Under the pieces are notes generated by a model. The model ran no database searches and was not told where the DNA came from. It saw only the letters and a program-made list of their open reading frames with translations. Shown here piece after piece: positions 1 to 7,953 of a stretch of 17,952 bases of DNA. The DNA lies in contig JAWOEH010000075.1 of assembly GCA_046482855.1 (NCBI GenBank), forward strand, positions 1-17,952, given 5' to 3'. This DNA comes from CAYVSF01 sp046482855. Its GTDB lineage: Bacteria; Bacteroidota; Bacteroidia; Bacteroidales; UBA12077. Position numbers and translations under genes: made by a program. Each line of letters begins with the position of its first letter. Within the stretch, counting starts at the first letter, position 1.

Positions 1-416
1 ACCTTTTTTTGTTGCAACTCTTCCTGTATTTTAGCCGCGTTGTTTTGTTTTTTCATCAATTCCCATTGGGATCTTGCCAGATCTTCCTGAATCTTGTCGG
101 TATGTAAAAGAATTAGTGTATCGCCCGGGTTAATTGTATCGCCAGCACTGGCTAAAACTTCGCTGATGGTGGTTGTATAAGGAGTGGTAAGTAGCTCGTG
201 GTAGGCCGGAATAAGGGTTCCAGAGGCTTGCGTAGTAAGTAAAATGGTTCTTCTGGTTACTGTATCCAGGCTATGCCTGATATCATCAACTGTAGGCGTT
301 AAAAGCCGGGGGCCTATAATAACAGCTGCAGCCAAAGCTAAAAACAGTGCAGAGACACCTGTTATGCGCTTGAGCTTTTGCTCGCGAAATTTCTTTTTTG
401 ATATTTCTCTGTCCAT
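1..416 (-). CDS. HlyD-family membrane fusion (periplasmic adaptor) protein, N-terminal part
   Basis: Incomplete gene: only the first 138 or so codons are inside the window and the rest lies beyond base 1. The ATG at 416-414 is supported by an in-frame TAG 15 bases upstream. A basic cytoplasmic N-terminus (MDREISKKKF) is followed by one hydrophobic segment at about residues 18-33. Then comes a beta region with the lipoyl-like half-motif ISEVLASAGDTINPGD (about residues 84-99) and a charged, Gln/Lys-rich stretch that looks like the start of a coiled-coil hairpin. This order is typical of the adaptor that bridges an inner-membrane transporter and an outer-membrane channel in ABC, RND or type I export systems. 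The transporter partner is not visible, so the substrate is unknown. Two tandem palindromes at 528-562 lie upstream and may be its operators. Confidence 0.8.
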   Translation of the reverse strand, partial: MDREISKKKFREQKLKRITGVSALFLALAAAVIIGPRLLTPTVDDIRHSLDTVTRRTILLTTQASGTLIPAYHELLTTPYTTTISEVLASAGDTINPGDTLILLHTDKIQEDLARSQWELMKKQNNAAKIQEELQQKK

Positions 417-527
417 AATTTTATGTGCTAACTTTTTGTGTTTTGCCTCAATGAAACCAATCCCTATGCCGCATATTTTAAAATATTGACTATCAGATTA
501 ATTGATTTGTATGAGGTCTCTTTTGCC

Positions 528-543
528 TGTCCATAAATGGACA
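528..543. promoter_or_regulatory. Palindrome 1 of a tandem pair, candidate operator
   Basis: TGTCCATAAATGGACA has perfect 7-base arms around a central AA. It lies in the divergent gap between the HlyD-like gene and the PPIase gene. A related palindrome starts 19 bases further on. Paired palindromes about two helical turns apart are typical of dimeric repressors such as the TetR family that often control efflux operons; the identity of the binder is inference. Confidence 0.5.
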
Positions 544-546
544 TGG

Positions 547-562
547 TGTTCATAATGGAACA
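547..562. promoter_or_regulatory. Palindrome 2 of a tandem pair, candidate operator
   Basis: TGTTCATAATGGAACA has 5-base perfect arms (TGTTC/GAACA) and matches the first palindrome at 12 of 16 positions. The centres are 19 bases apart. The remainder of the 417-778 gap shows no gene; besides this pair it holds a promoter-like element for the PPIase gene. Confidence 0.45.
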
Positions 563-706
563 ATTGACAAGAACAGCACATCGGTTTTTTATTACGATGG
601 GTATCGCAGTAGAAAAGCAGGTAGCAGATATCAAGTGATGGTATAGGCAGTTAACAGGGAGATTATTCGATAGACAAAGGATATATAAGGTTTAGGAATT
701 AATTGT

Positions 707-714
707 TATTTTTG
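707..714 (+). promoter_or_regulatory. Bacteroidota-type -7 element for the PPIase gene
   Basis: TATTTTTG fits the Bacteroidota -7 consensus TAnnTTTG exactly and would start transcription near 721, giving a leader of about 58 bases before the ATG at 779. No clear TTTG -33 box is seen at the usual spacing, so the assignment is tentative. Confidence 0.4.
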
Positions 715-778
715 CAATTCACACTTAGTTGTGTGGAGATGATAGAATTTAGTATAAATTTTTTAATAACGCAATCAG

Positions 779-1216
779 ATGAAACAAGCAGAGATTCATA
801 CCAACAAGGGCTTAATGAAATTAAATTTCTTTGAGGAGGATGCCCCCAATACAGTGGCCAATTTTGTAAAACTTTCGAAGGAAGGCTTTTACGATGGACT
901 GACCTTCCACCGGGTAATTCCTGATTTTGTGATTCAGGGAGGATGCCCCGATGGAACCGGAGCCGGCGGACCTGGCTATACCATTAAGTGTGAATTGGAT
1001 GGCGATAACCAATATCATGATCGCGGCGTACTCTCTATGGCACATGCCGGAAGAGATACAGGAGGCTCACAGTTTTTTATCTGTCATAGCAGACAAAATA
1101 CTGCTCATTTGGACCGCAATCACACTGTATTTGGTAAGGTATACGAAGGGCTAGAGGTAATTGATGAGATTCGCCAGGGCGATTTGATTGAGAAGATTGT
1201 CATTATTGAAGAATAA
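779..1216 (+). CDS. Cyclophilin-type peptidyl-prolyl cis-trans isomerase
   Basis: A 145-residue single-domain cyclophilin that catalyses cis-trans isomerisation of Xaa-Pro bonds. The family core is intact: FHRVIPDFVIQGG at residues 43-55 with the catalytic Arg45 and the conserved Phe50 and Gln53, then the glycine-rich GTGAGGPGY loop, GSQFFI at 96-101 and HTVFGKV at 115-121. There is no signal peptide, so it should be cytoplasmic, unlike the longer exported or lipoprotein cyclophilins common in this phylum. The Trp that precedes the LD motif in cyclosporin-sensitive eukaryotic cyclophilins is His110 here, as in many bacterial members, so low cyclosporin sensitivity is expected. The gene stands alone and is convergent with proC across a hairpin terminator. 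Confidence 0.95.
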   Translation: MKQAEIHTNKGLMKLNFFEEDAPNTVANFVKLSKEGFYDGLTFHRVIPDFVIQGGCPDGTGAGGPGYTIKCELDGDNQYHDRGVLSMAHAGRDTGGSQFFICHSRQNTAHLDRNHTVFGKVYEGLEVIDEIRQGDLIEKIVIIEE

Positions 1217-1235
1217 GTGTTGATCTGAATAAAAA

Positions 1236-1269
1236 AGGAAAGGCTGTCTGGTTAACGACAGCCTTTCTT
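1236..1269. terminator. Shared hairpin terminator between PPIase gene and proC
   Basis: Perfect 10-bp stem (1239-1248 with 1257-1266) and an 8-base loop, extendable by further pairs including a G-U. Read on the minus strand the stem is followed by a T-rich run (TTTCCTTTTTTATT), so it best serves proC; on the plus strand the T-tract is short. Confidence 0.8.
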
Positions 1270-1273
1270 GGTA

Positions 1274-2086
1274 TTAATCCTCTTCAAGTGCTTCGTGTAT
1301 TTTTTTAAATGATTTCCGCACACCCTGTACTACCGAGGCGCTGAATCCTTTTTGTTCCATTTCGTTGAGGCCCGAGATGGTTACCCCCATAGGCGTTGTT
1401 ACTTTGTCAATCTCTCGTTCGGGGTGATGGCGAGTAGTTTTGATAAGTTTTGCAGCCCCAAACATGATTTGTGCCGCAATTTGATGTGAAAGTTCTGAGT
1501 TAAATCCAATCTCGATACCGCCTGTAGCTGCCGCTCGCATAAATCGCAATGCATAGGCAATGCCGCAGGAGGCTAGTACAGTAGCTGCTGCCATTTGGTT
1601 CTCTGGTATGACGAAGGATTCTCCTAAATAGCTGAAGATGTCCAAAACATCCTGCTTGTATGTGCCTTCGTTCCCGTCGAAACAGATGGCTGTCATGGAT
1701 TCATTAACCGACATTGCTGTATTGGGCATAGCTCTGGCAGTGGGGATGTCACCAATTAGCTCCTTTATTTGTTGAATGGTAAGTCCTGAAACAGCTGAAA
1801 TAACCAAATGTTTATCGGGGTTGAGCTCGGGCTTTATTTCCTCCAGAATATCATTGGCAATCCAGGGTTTTACGGAAATAAATATCAGGTCTGCTTCCCT
1901 CACTGCTTCTCTGTTATCGGAAGTAACCTGTACATGTAATTCCTCTTTAAGTTGCTTGAGTATATCCAGATCGATGTTTGTAAGAATAAGATTCTTCGGG
2001 TTTGTTGCGTTTTTTTCTATTAATCCACGAGCCATTGAACTTCCCAGATTTCCGGCTCCAATAATGGCAATTTTTCTAGTGAGCAT
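1274..2086 (-). CDS. proC: Pyrroline-5-carboxylate reductase
   Basis: Catalyses the last step of proline synthesis, NAD(P)H-dependent reduction of 1-pyrroline-5-carboxylate to L-proline, in the cytoplasm. Starting at the ATG at 2086 gives 270 residues, the usual length. The frame stays open to a TTG at 2155, but those 23 extra residues are low-complexity and lie before the Rossmann start, so they were excluded. Visible motifs: IAIIGAGNLGSSMARG (dinucleotide-binding GxGxxG) at the N-terminus, ISAVSGLT, RAMPNTA in the middle, and the C-terminal dimer-domain signature around TTPMGVTISGL, where the more common P-G-G-T is P-M-G-V-T. It is monocistronic and convergent with the cyclophilin gene. A weak promoter is possible at 2123-2156. 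Confidence 0.95.
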   Translation of the reverse strand: MLTRKIAIIGAGNLGSSMARGLIEKNATNPKNLILTNIDLDILKQLKEELHVQVTSDNREAVREADLIFISVKPWIANDILEEIKPELNPDKHLVISAVSGLTIQQIKELIGDIPTARAMPNTAMSVNESMTAICFDGNEGTYKQDVLDIFSYLGESFVIPENQMAAATVLASCGIAYALRFMRAAATGGIEIGFNSELSHQIAAQIMFGAAKLIKTTRHHPEREIDKVTTPMGVTISGLNEMEQKGFSASVVQGVRKSFKKIHEALEED

Positions 2087-2122
2087 GTTTTTTGTATTTT
2101 TTGAAGTGTTGATACTGGAGTG

Positions 2123-2156
2123 CAAAGATGCATTTTTTAGTGATTTGATGAACAAA
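2123..2156 (-). promoter_or_regulatory. Possible proC promoter
   Basis: On the minus strand TTTG (2156-2153) is followed after 22 bases by CATCTTTG (2130-2123), one mismatch from TAnnTTTG. Transcription would start about 30 bases before the ATG. The spacing is slightly long. The rest of the 2087-2403 gap is AT-rich and shows no gene. Confidence 0.3.
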
Positions 2157-2403
2157 TGGGCTACGCAAGCTTAAAATTTGTGTTTTATATAATTTAATCT
2201 TTAAGCTGTATATCAGGGTTTTATATTGTTTCTTTAAGGCTTGTGTTAATTATTTTAAATAGCTGTATTGTAAGGCGTTACTCTTATTTTTTTATAAAGT
2301 AGAGAATAGTCCATGCTTATGAAGGCTACGAGGTTGTTATTTCGAAAATGGGTTGATGTGGGGGAGTGGGTAAGGACGTTTTGGAAAAGGAGTATTGTTT
2401 TTG

Positions 2404-3375
2404 CTATGTCCTAATTTTAGGTAGAAGTTTGTATGTCCCTCCCTCTTTTGCACGGATAATCAAAACTTCCTCCGAAATTGAGAAGTCAAATTCATCCATT
2501 TCACGGTACCACGACAGATAATTTCCAAGATATTTTGTAGCTACTCCATGAAACCGTTGGAGCCAACTTCTTAGTTCATTATGGTAACTCGTTACGTTGC
2601 TTAAATGAACTATGACTTTCTTTTCAGTCTCCCCTTTTGCGAGATTTAAGGTACCTAGCTTAAGTTTTGTCGCTTTTGCAAAATTCCGATAGATCCATTT
2701 GCTCTCACTGCAAATAAGTGCATCTTTGGCAAATATAGGCTGGGTTTTCAGGATTGATTGAGTTGTAAATCTTTCCATTAGCGTATCAAACGTATTTTTA
2801 TCACGATCTTTTGCCAGAAAAAGACATACTAATTCACTTTTTGGAAGCTCAATTCTTTGCCCGCCGCGTAACCTGGGTTTTCGATTGAGGTGCTTTGTTC
2901 CTTTTTCCGATTTTCTAAAGTAGGATTCTTTCGTCTCTATAATTCCATGTAATTGAGTAGGTTTAATTTGCGTAGTGGCTGATAAAAAGCGGTGGCGCCA
3001 ATGAAACGCTGTATTCTTATGGACATTACATTTTTTAGCAGCCTTTCGGACTGTATAGCCTAATTTCAAGCAATTTGCGTATGTTAGCCACTCCTGTTTT
3101 TTGTTTAATCTAGCCAAAGGAGTGCCAGTTAGGCAGTTGAAAGTTTTGTTGCAGGATTTGCATTTGTATCGTTGTAATTGATCGCGTTTACCCCAACGCC
3201 ATTTCTCCATTGAACCGCAGCGTGGACAACTGACATCTTCAAAAGGTGTTTCTAAAAGCGTTGCCGTTTGTTCCTGTTTTTTTAATTGTGCCAAACCTGC
3301 CTCAAGTTGACGAATTTGTCTTGAGTTAAAGGAGCCCAAATCAGCCAGCACCTGTTTAAATGCTTTTTGTTTCAT
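2404..3375 (-). CDS. IS1595-family (ISSod11-like) transposase homologue, probably catalytically inactive
   Basis: A 323-residue protein from the ATG at 3375; the open frame continues to a TTG at 3429, which is less likely to be used. An N-terminal helical region is followed by a zinc ribbon with CPRCG (Cys50, Cys53) and CKSC (Cys72, Cys75), then TFNCLTGTPLARL and a helix-turn-helix ending in AFHWRHRFL. The C-terminal RNase H-like domain shows TKHLNRKPRLRGG and RFHGVATKYLGNYLSW, hallmarks of the ISSod11-type branch of IS1595. From memory of that family the catalytic positions lie in E-x-D-E-T, C-S-D-G and NVNAYH. Here they read ETKES (Lys149), CSESK (Glu224) and NVTSYH (Thr262), so all three are replaced while the frame is uninterrupted. 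No convincing terminal inverted repeats or target duplications were found. It could be a domesticated DNA-binding protein or a recently disabled element. Confidence 0.8.
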   Translation of the reverse strand: MKQKAFKQVLADLGSFNSRQIRQLEAGLAQLKKQEQTATLLETPFEDVSCPRCGSMEKWRWGKRDQLQRYKCKSCNKTFNCLTGTPLARLNKKQEWLTYANCLKLGYTVRKAAKKCNVHKNTAFHWRHRFLSATTQIKPTQLHGIIETKESYFRKSEKGTKHLNRKPRLRGGQRIELPKSELVCLFLAKDRDKNTFDTLMERFTTQSILKTQPIFAKDALICSESKWIYRNFAKATKLKLGTLNLAKGETEKKVIVHLSNVTSYHNELRSWLQRFHGVATKYLGNYLSWYREMDEFDFSISEEVLIIRAKEGGTYKLLPKIRT

Positions 3376-3590
3376 ACCCAGGATATTATTAATCTTATTC
3401 AAGTTATATAAAGATCCTGCATTTTTCAACCTTAAATTGGTACATAGCCTTATTGAATAAAAAAAATATCTCCATTATCAGCTCATTCCCTACACTCCAA
3501 CAAACTTTTTATAATAGACAGCCCCTATTCTTAAGCTAATAATAGCGAAAGCCTATGCAATTTTGTACATTTAATGCATTATAAAATCGA

Positions 3591-4094
3591 ATGATGTCTT
3601 TGGTAAGCTATATACTTGTTAGCCTCTTTACAACACTGATGCACCCTTTGCACATGAGCGTAACAAATGTGGAAATTGTTGACAACAGAGTACAGGTATC
3701 TTGTCGGTTATTTAAAGACGACCTGGCTTTGGCTTTAAGGCAGAAACATAACCTGGAGATTAATTGGCTGAAAGCACAGGAGTGGGTAAGACATGAAAAC
3801 GCCGTTTGCGATCATGTTATGGCCTCGATGCTGGTTCATCCTATAGGTGAGAAGGCACAAATGTTGACCCAGCCTACTTTACAAGTACAGAAAGAAACGA
3901 TTGAAATTACATGGACCTTGAAGCTGAAAACTTTGAAGGAATACCAAATAACCAATTTTCTGTTATTGGATATTTATCCCGATCAAAGAAATCTGGTCGT
4001 GGTAATTCAAAATAGCAATGAGTTGGGAATTTCGTTCAATCATGAAAAAACATGTGTTGTAATTAGCAATGGTAAAATTGTGAACGAAAAATAA
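3591..4094 (+). CDS. DUF6702-like envelope protein
   Basis: A 167-residue protein, first gene of a three-gene operon. A short hydrophobic N-terminus (MMSLVSYILVSLFTTLM) suggests export or membrane attachment, although it lacks the usual positive charges. Directly after it, HPLHMSVTNVEIVDNRVQVS and CRLFKDDLALALR resemble the start of DUF6702 proteins, which are small secreted Bacteroidota proteins of unknown function. The C-terminal half (ITNFLLLDIYPDQRNLVVV) fits the same family, where a 'D.F..Q.N.V' pattern is common. An in-frame TAA nine bases before the ATG fixes the start region. The stop overlaps the next start by one base (TAATG), so the T9SS substrate is probably translated by coupling to this gene. 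No biochemical role can be assigned. Confidence 0.65.
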   Translation: MMSLVSYILVSLFTTLMHPLHMSVTNVEIVDNRVQVSCRLFKDDLALALRQKHNLEINWLKAQEWVRHENAVCDHVMASMLVHPIGEKAQMLTQPTLQVQKETIEITWTLKLKTLKEYQITNFLLLDIYPDQRNLVVVIQNSNELGISFNHEKTCVVISNGKIVNEK

Positions 4095-6700
4095 TGGGGG
4101 AATGTAGAAAACAAAGCAAGCTCTTTTTTTATATGGTAAGATCTCTTCTTATCGTATCTCTGGTATTTGTGTTGTTTTCCGCCTCTGCCACGCATAACAG
4201 AGCCGGTGAGATAACCTATCGTCAACTCTCTGAGTACACTTTTGAAGTTACCATAACCACCTATACCTATACACTTGCCAATACCGATCGTCCCCGACTG
4301 GAAGTGCAATGGGGCGATGGACTGATAACCACAGTAAAGCGGATAACAGAGGTATATCTTCCCGATAATTATAAAAAAAATATATATGTGGCTAAACACA
4401 GTTATCCCGGGCCAGGAAGCTATGAGATATTAGTCCAGGATCCCAACCGAAATTATGGGGTACTAAATATTCCCAACTCAGTAAACACCGTTTTTAGTGT
4501 AAAAACAACTTTGGTAATAAATCCGGAAATTGGCAGAAATCAAACCCCTGTGCTCTTGAACCCGCCACTTAATAATGCTGCCTATAAACGTCTTTTTGTG
4601 CATAATGCTGCTGCCTATGATCCTGACGGCGACTCCCTTTCCTATAAGTTATCTGCTTGTACAGGCGAAAACGGAGAATCTATTGAAGGATATGAATTGC
4701 CTCCTGCCACCGACTCCCTCTATTTTGATGTGAATAGGGGAAATTTTGTGTGGGACGCACCTGCAAAAGAGGGGAAGTTTAATGTTGCCTTAGCCATTTC
4801 GGAGTGGCGTTATGGGGTGAAGATTGGTGAAATTGTGCGCGATATGCAAATTGATGTGTACGATACCGATAATCACCCTCCTATACTTAAGCCTGTTGGC
4901 GATACATGTGTGGTAGCAGGTGATACGCTGGAAGTACTGTTGCAGGCAACCGATGTGGACGGTGATTCTGTTGAATTGACAATTGCCAGTGGCATTACGC
5001 TTTTTGATGGAGGCTTTGTGGAGCTTAAAGTGCTTGAAAAAGCACCTGGACTCACAAAAGCACGATTGCGTTGGGCTCCTCCTTGCGATGCTGTGCGAAA
5101 ACAGAAGTATTCGGTGGTTATTAATGCCATTGACGATCATCCGGAGGTGCCACTTTCCCATTTGGCCGAATTTGCTGTTCGTGTGTTAGCGCCTGCTCCC
5201 GACCCGCCCGATTTGTCGCCAACCACATCTACTGTTCAACTACAGTGGGACAATAGTGGATGCCCGGCTGACAGCTTTACAGTCTACCGCACAACTGAAT
5301 CCCGGGATTCCCCATTGCCTCATTGTCAAACGGGCATTCCGGAAACATGGAATTACCGTGAAGTGAAAACACAGGAAGGGTTTTCACTTTTAGATAACAA
5401 TAATGAAACAGGTCTGCCTCAAGGCTACCAATATTGTTACCGAATCGTGGCACATGTAAATGGCACCCAAAGTAAACCTTCAGACAGGATTTGTACAGAG
5501 TTGCTCCGGGGATTTCCACAGTTCTATCAGGTACATGTTGCCAACTCCCATCTTACCAATGGAAGCGTGGACGTGGTCTGGCTTAAACCCCGGAAACTGG
5601 ATACGTTGGACAATGTTAACGGCCCTTTTCGTTATATTTTATCGCAATCGCCCGATATGTGGTTTGAAATGCCCCAGGTGCTTGACACTTTATCACTTGA
5701 AGATACAACATGGGTGAGTACTTCACTCAATACACAGGAACATCCCTGGTCGTATAGTGTGGCTTTGTACAACGATGAACCGGGCAACCGACATGTTGTA
5801 GGGGCTGCCCAAATGGCTTCTTCTATGTTCCTCCAAGCCTTTCCGGCTAATTCTCAGGCAACAATTCGTGTTCGAAGAAATACCCCATGGTTGGTTGAGT
5901 TTTACGAAGTCTACCGACGAGGACCGGGAGATGCAGATTTTATTCTAATTGACTCTACCGAAAACAACTTTTATCAGGATACAGGGTTGGAGAACGAACA
6001 ACAATATTGCTACTATTTCAGAGGCCATGGGCAAGTTGAGGTGAATGATACCTTCTTGTCTAATGTAAATACCTCGCAAGAGGTATGTGTTGTGCCCCAG
6101 GATACCGTTCCGCCCAAAGCCCCTGAACTTAGCGTACAAACAGTATGTGACAGTTCTTTAAATCGCCTCTTATGGAGCTATTCGGAAGATGAGCAACCTG
6201 AAGATGTGCAGCGATTCACGCTTTTCTATTCTGCCACTGGCCGTGAATCTCTCGATTCGCTTACTTCGCTGCCGCCTGATAGCCGGAAGTTTACCCATCA
6301 AGTGGAGGGAGTGCCACGTGGTTGTTATGCTATTGTGGCTATAGATAGTGCCGGAAATAGAAGTGAGCTAAGCCCTGTTACCTGCATCGATATTTGTTCC
6401 TACTATAAATTACCGAATGTTTTTAGCCCCAATGGCGACAATAAAAATGATGTGTATTACGCTTTTAATCCAAACAATTATGTAAAGCGTGTTGAAATGC
6501 ATATTTACAATCGGTGGGGAACTGAGGTGTTTGCAACTACCCATCCGGATATTGCCTGGGATGGAAAACTTGAAGGTACCGATACCATTGTGGCTACAGG
6601 AGTTTACTATTATGTTTGCGATGTGTATGAAGATCGGTTATCAGGTGAAGAACATACCACATTGGTTGGTTTTATTCATGTTTATAGCACCCCGGAATGA
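4094..6700 (+). CDS. Large secreted multi-domain protein with T9SS type B (gliding-associated) C-terminal sorting domain
   Basis: An 868-residue exported protein. The N-terminus has a signal peptide with hydrophobic core SLLIVSLVFVLFSASA; Met14 (4133) is an alternative start. The mature N-terminus begins THNRAGEITYRQL and includes QWGDG, a pattern seen at the start of many Bacteroidota gliding-associated surface proteins. Cadherin/dystroglycan-like segments follow, with DPDGDSLSY (about residues 176-184) and DVDGDSVEL (about 284-292). About four fibronectin type III-like domains begin near residues 369, 473, 579 and 672. The last 97 or so residues (LPNVFSPNGDNKND, then IYNRWGTEVF and WDGK) form the CHU_C type B sorting domain that directs secretion and surface attachment by the type IX system. 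No catalytic domain is visible, so an adhesin or structural role is inferred. Confidence 0.88.
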   Translation: MGECRKQSKLFFYMVRSLLIVSLVFVLFSASATHNRAGEITYRQLSEYTFEVTITTYTYTLANTDRPRLEVQWGDGLITTVKRITEVYLPDNYKKNIYVAKHSYPGPGSYEILVQDPNRNYGVLNIPNSVNTVFSVKTTLVINPEIGRNQTPVLLNPPLNNAAYKRLFVHNAAAYDPDGDSLSYKLSACTGENGESIEGYELPPATDSLYFDVNRGNFVWDAPAKEGKFNVALAISEWRYGVKIGEIVRDMQIDVYDTDNHPPILKPVGDTCVVAGDTLEVLLQATDVDGDSVELTIASGITLFDGGFVELKVLEKAPGLTKARLRWAPPCDAVRKQKYSVVINAIDDHPEVPLSHLAEFAVRVLAPAPDPPDLSPTTSTVQLQWDNSGCPADSFTVYRTTESRDSPLPHCQTGIPETWNYREVKTQEGFSLLDNNNETGLPQGYQYCYRIVAHVNGTQSKPSDRICTELLRGFPQFYQVHVANSHLTNGSVDVVWLKPRKLDTLDNVNGPFRYILSQSPDMWFEMPQVLDTLSLEDTTWVSTSLNTQEHPWSYSVALYNDEPGNRHVVGAAQMASSMFLQAFPANSQATIRVRRNTPWLVEFYEVYRRGPGDADFILIDSTENNFYQDTGLENEQQYCYYFRGHGQVEVNDTFLSNVNTSQEVCVVPQDTVPPKAPELSVQTVCDSSLNRLLWSYSEDEQPEDVQRFTLFYSATGRESLDSLTSLPPDSRKFTHQVEGVPRGCYAIVAIDSAGNRSELSPVTCIDICSYYKLPNVFSPNGDNKNDVYYAFNPNNYVKRVEMHIYNRWGTEVFATTHPDIAWDGKLEGTDTIVATGVYYYVCDVYEDRLSGEEHTTLVGFIHVYSTPE

Positions 6701-7908
6701 TGACTAAATACAAACGAGTATTGGCAATACTAAGCTTATTGATTCTTCAGCTGACCTTATTCGCACAAGAGGATAGTCTGCGGTATCGGGCTTATAGTCA
6801 GTACCAAAATCAACTAGTTGAACCTGCCATCACTACCCTCAAGATACTTCTGGAGTATAACAAACAGGATGTCTACACGAATAGTTTTCTGGCTACTTGT
6901 TACCTGAAGCATGGGCAATTGTCCGAGGCACGATATTATGCCCTGAAGGCTGAAAAGTACCGAAAAGGCAGTGGTCAGTTGGTGCTTGCACGTGTGGCTA
7001 CAGCCGTCGACTCCTTTGATAAAGCCATGATGCATTTGGAGGCTCTGCGAAAGAGCAGGTATCATTGCCATTATCATCAATTAATAACCGACGATTATCT
7101 GTTGCCTTTAACTTATTCGGAAACTTGGGACAGAGCTTGTCAGAATGGTTTTTTCGCGTCCTATGAATTTACTTTTCATCGGATTTTGCAGGCTCTTGAT
7201 GAACAAAAATATGGCGAGGCACTTGGATGGTCACGGGATCTGCAGATTGAGTATCCTCGTGAGCATTATGCCTGGTTTCTGGAGGCGCTTGTGCTGCAGG
7301 CTATGGATAAACCCGGGGATGCACTCAAAAAACTTGAGCAGGCTCTCGGTACTTATGGCGCTGTTGCCGAATACCAAGCCTTAAAAGTGCAGCTGTGTAT
7401 ATCGTTGCAACAACCGGCTGAAGGACTCTCAGCCTTGCGCCGTTACCGGCATTATGCCCCCTTCGATGCCGAAAATCTTTTGTGGGAGGCGAAGCTAAAA
7501 AATTTAGGCAACGATTCCGAAAAGGCGTTGGAAGCGCTGGCTGCATATCTTGAGCTCTTTCCCAATAGCCATAAGGCACAACGTTTACAGGTGCAATTGA
7601 TGAAAGATGCAGGAAAATCACTTGCTGCCTTGCGCTCGGTAAATAGCTTGATGCGTGAGGGCAAACCCGATGCTTCACTTTACCAATTACGCGGAGAGCT
7701 TTACCTGGAAACCCGCTCGTACAAATTTGCCGAGAAAGACTTCAGCATGGCACTCGATCTTACTCCACGCAAGGCTTCTTTATGGTTGCAGAAGGGGAAT
7801 GCTCGCTGGCTGCAGGGCAATGCTGAGGGTGCCTGCACCGATTGGCAATGGGCCAGACATTATGGAAGCAAGGAGGCGGTGAAAAAAATATTGGAACACT
7901 GCCAATAA
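6697..7908 (+). CDS. Exported tetratricopeptide-repeat protein
   Basis: A 403-residue protein whose ATG overlaps the stop of the T9SS substrate by four bases (ATGA), so it is translationally coupled to it. A signal peptide (basic MMTKYKR, then VLAILSLLILQLTLFAQ) predicts periplasmic or outer-membrane-associated location. The rest is alpha-helical with repeated TPR-like spacing, for example ATCYLKHGQLSEARYYALKA, ALVLQAMDKPGDALKKLEQA, LRGELYLETRSYKFAEKDFS and LQKGNARWLQGNAEGACTDW; the helical repeats run through most of the mature chain. TPR proteins act as scaffolds, and the operon position suggests it helps assemble or anchor the preceding secreted protein. It is much shorter than the known TPR T9SS/gliding factor SprE/PorW, so it is not assigned to it. 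Confidence 0.85.
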   Translation: MMTKYKRVLAILSLLILQLTLFAQEDSLRYRAYSQYQNQLVEPAITTLKILLEYNKQDVYTNSFLATCYLKHGQLSEARYYALKAEKYRKGSGQLVLARVATAVDSFDKAMMHLEALRKSRYHCHYHQLITDDYLLPLTYSETWDRACQNGFFASYEFTFHRILQALDEQKYGEALGWSRDLQIEYPREHYAWFLEALVLQAMDKPGDALKKLEQALGTYGAVAEYQALKVQLCISLQQPAEGLSALRRYRHYAPFDAENLLWEAKLKNLGNDSEKALEALAAYLELFPNSHKAQRLQVQLMKDAGKSLAALRSVNSLMREGKPDASLYQLRGELYLETRSYKFAEKDFSMALDLTPRKASLWLQKGNARWLQGNAEGACTDWQWARHYGSKEAVKKILEHCQ

Positions 7909-7953
7909 ATACCTAAAATACCAATATTTTTTAGCCCCATCTTTCCAATGAAC

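Noticed and set aside
244..489. Short plus-strand open frame over the HlyD-like gene
   Set aside because: It is antisense to a frame with clear HlyD features, and its composition is that of a shadow.
2087..2155. N-terminal extension of proC by 23 residues
   Set aside because: It would start at TTG, lies before the conserved Rossmann start and gives a longer protein than the family norm.
3376..3429. N-terminal extension of the transposase by 18 residues
   Set aside because: It begins at TTG; the in-frame ATG at 3375 gives a complete domain set.
2300..3540. Terminal inverted repeats or target duplication around the IS1595-like gene
   Set aside because: Only loose G-rich/C-rich similarity was found between the flanks (about 2353-2378 and 3485-3505), too weak to define element ends.
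7915..7930. Possible terminator hairpin AAAATA-CCAA-TATTTT between the TPR and SDR genes
   Set aside because: The stem has only A-T pairs and would be very unstable; a chance AT repeat is as likely.
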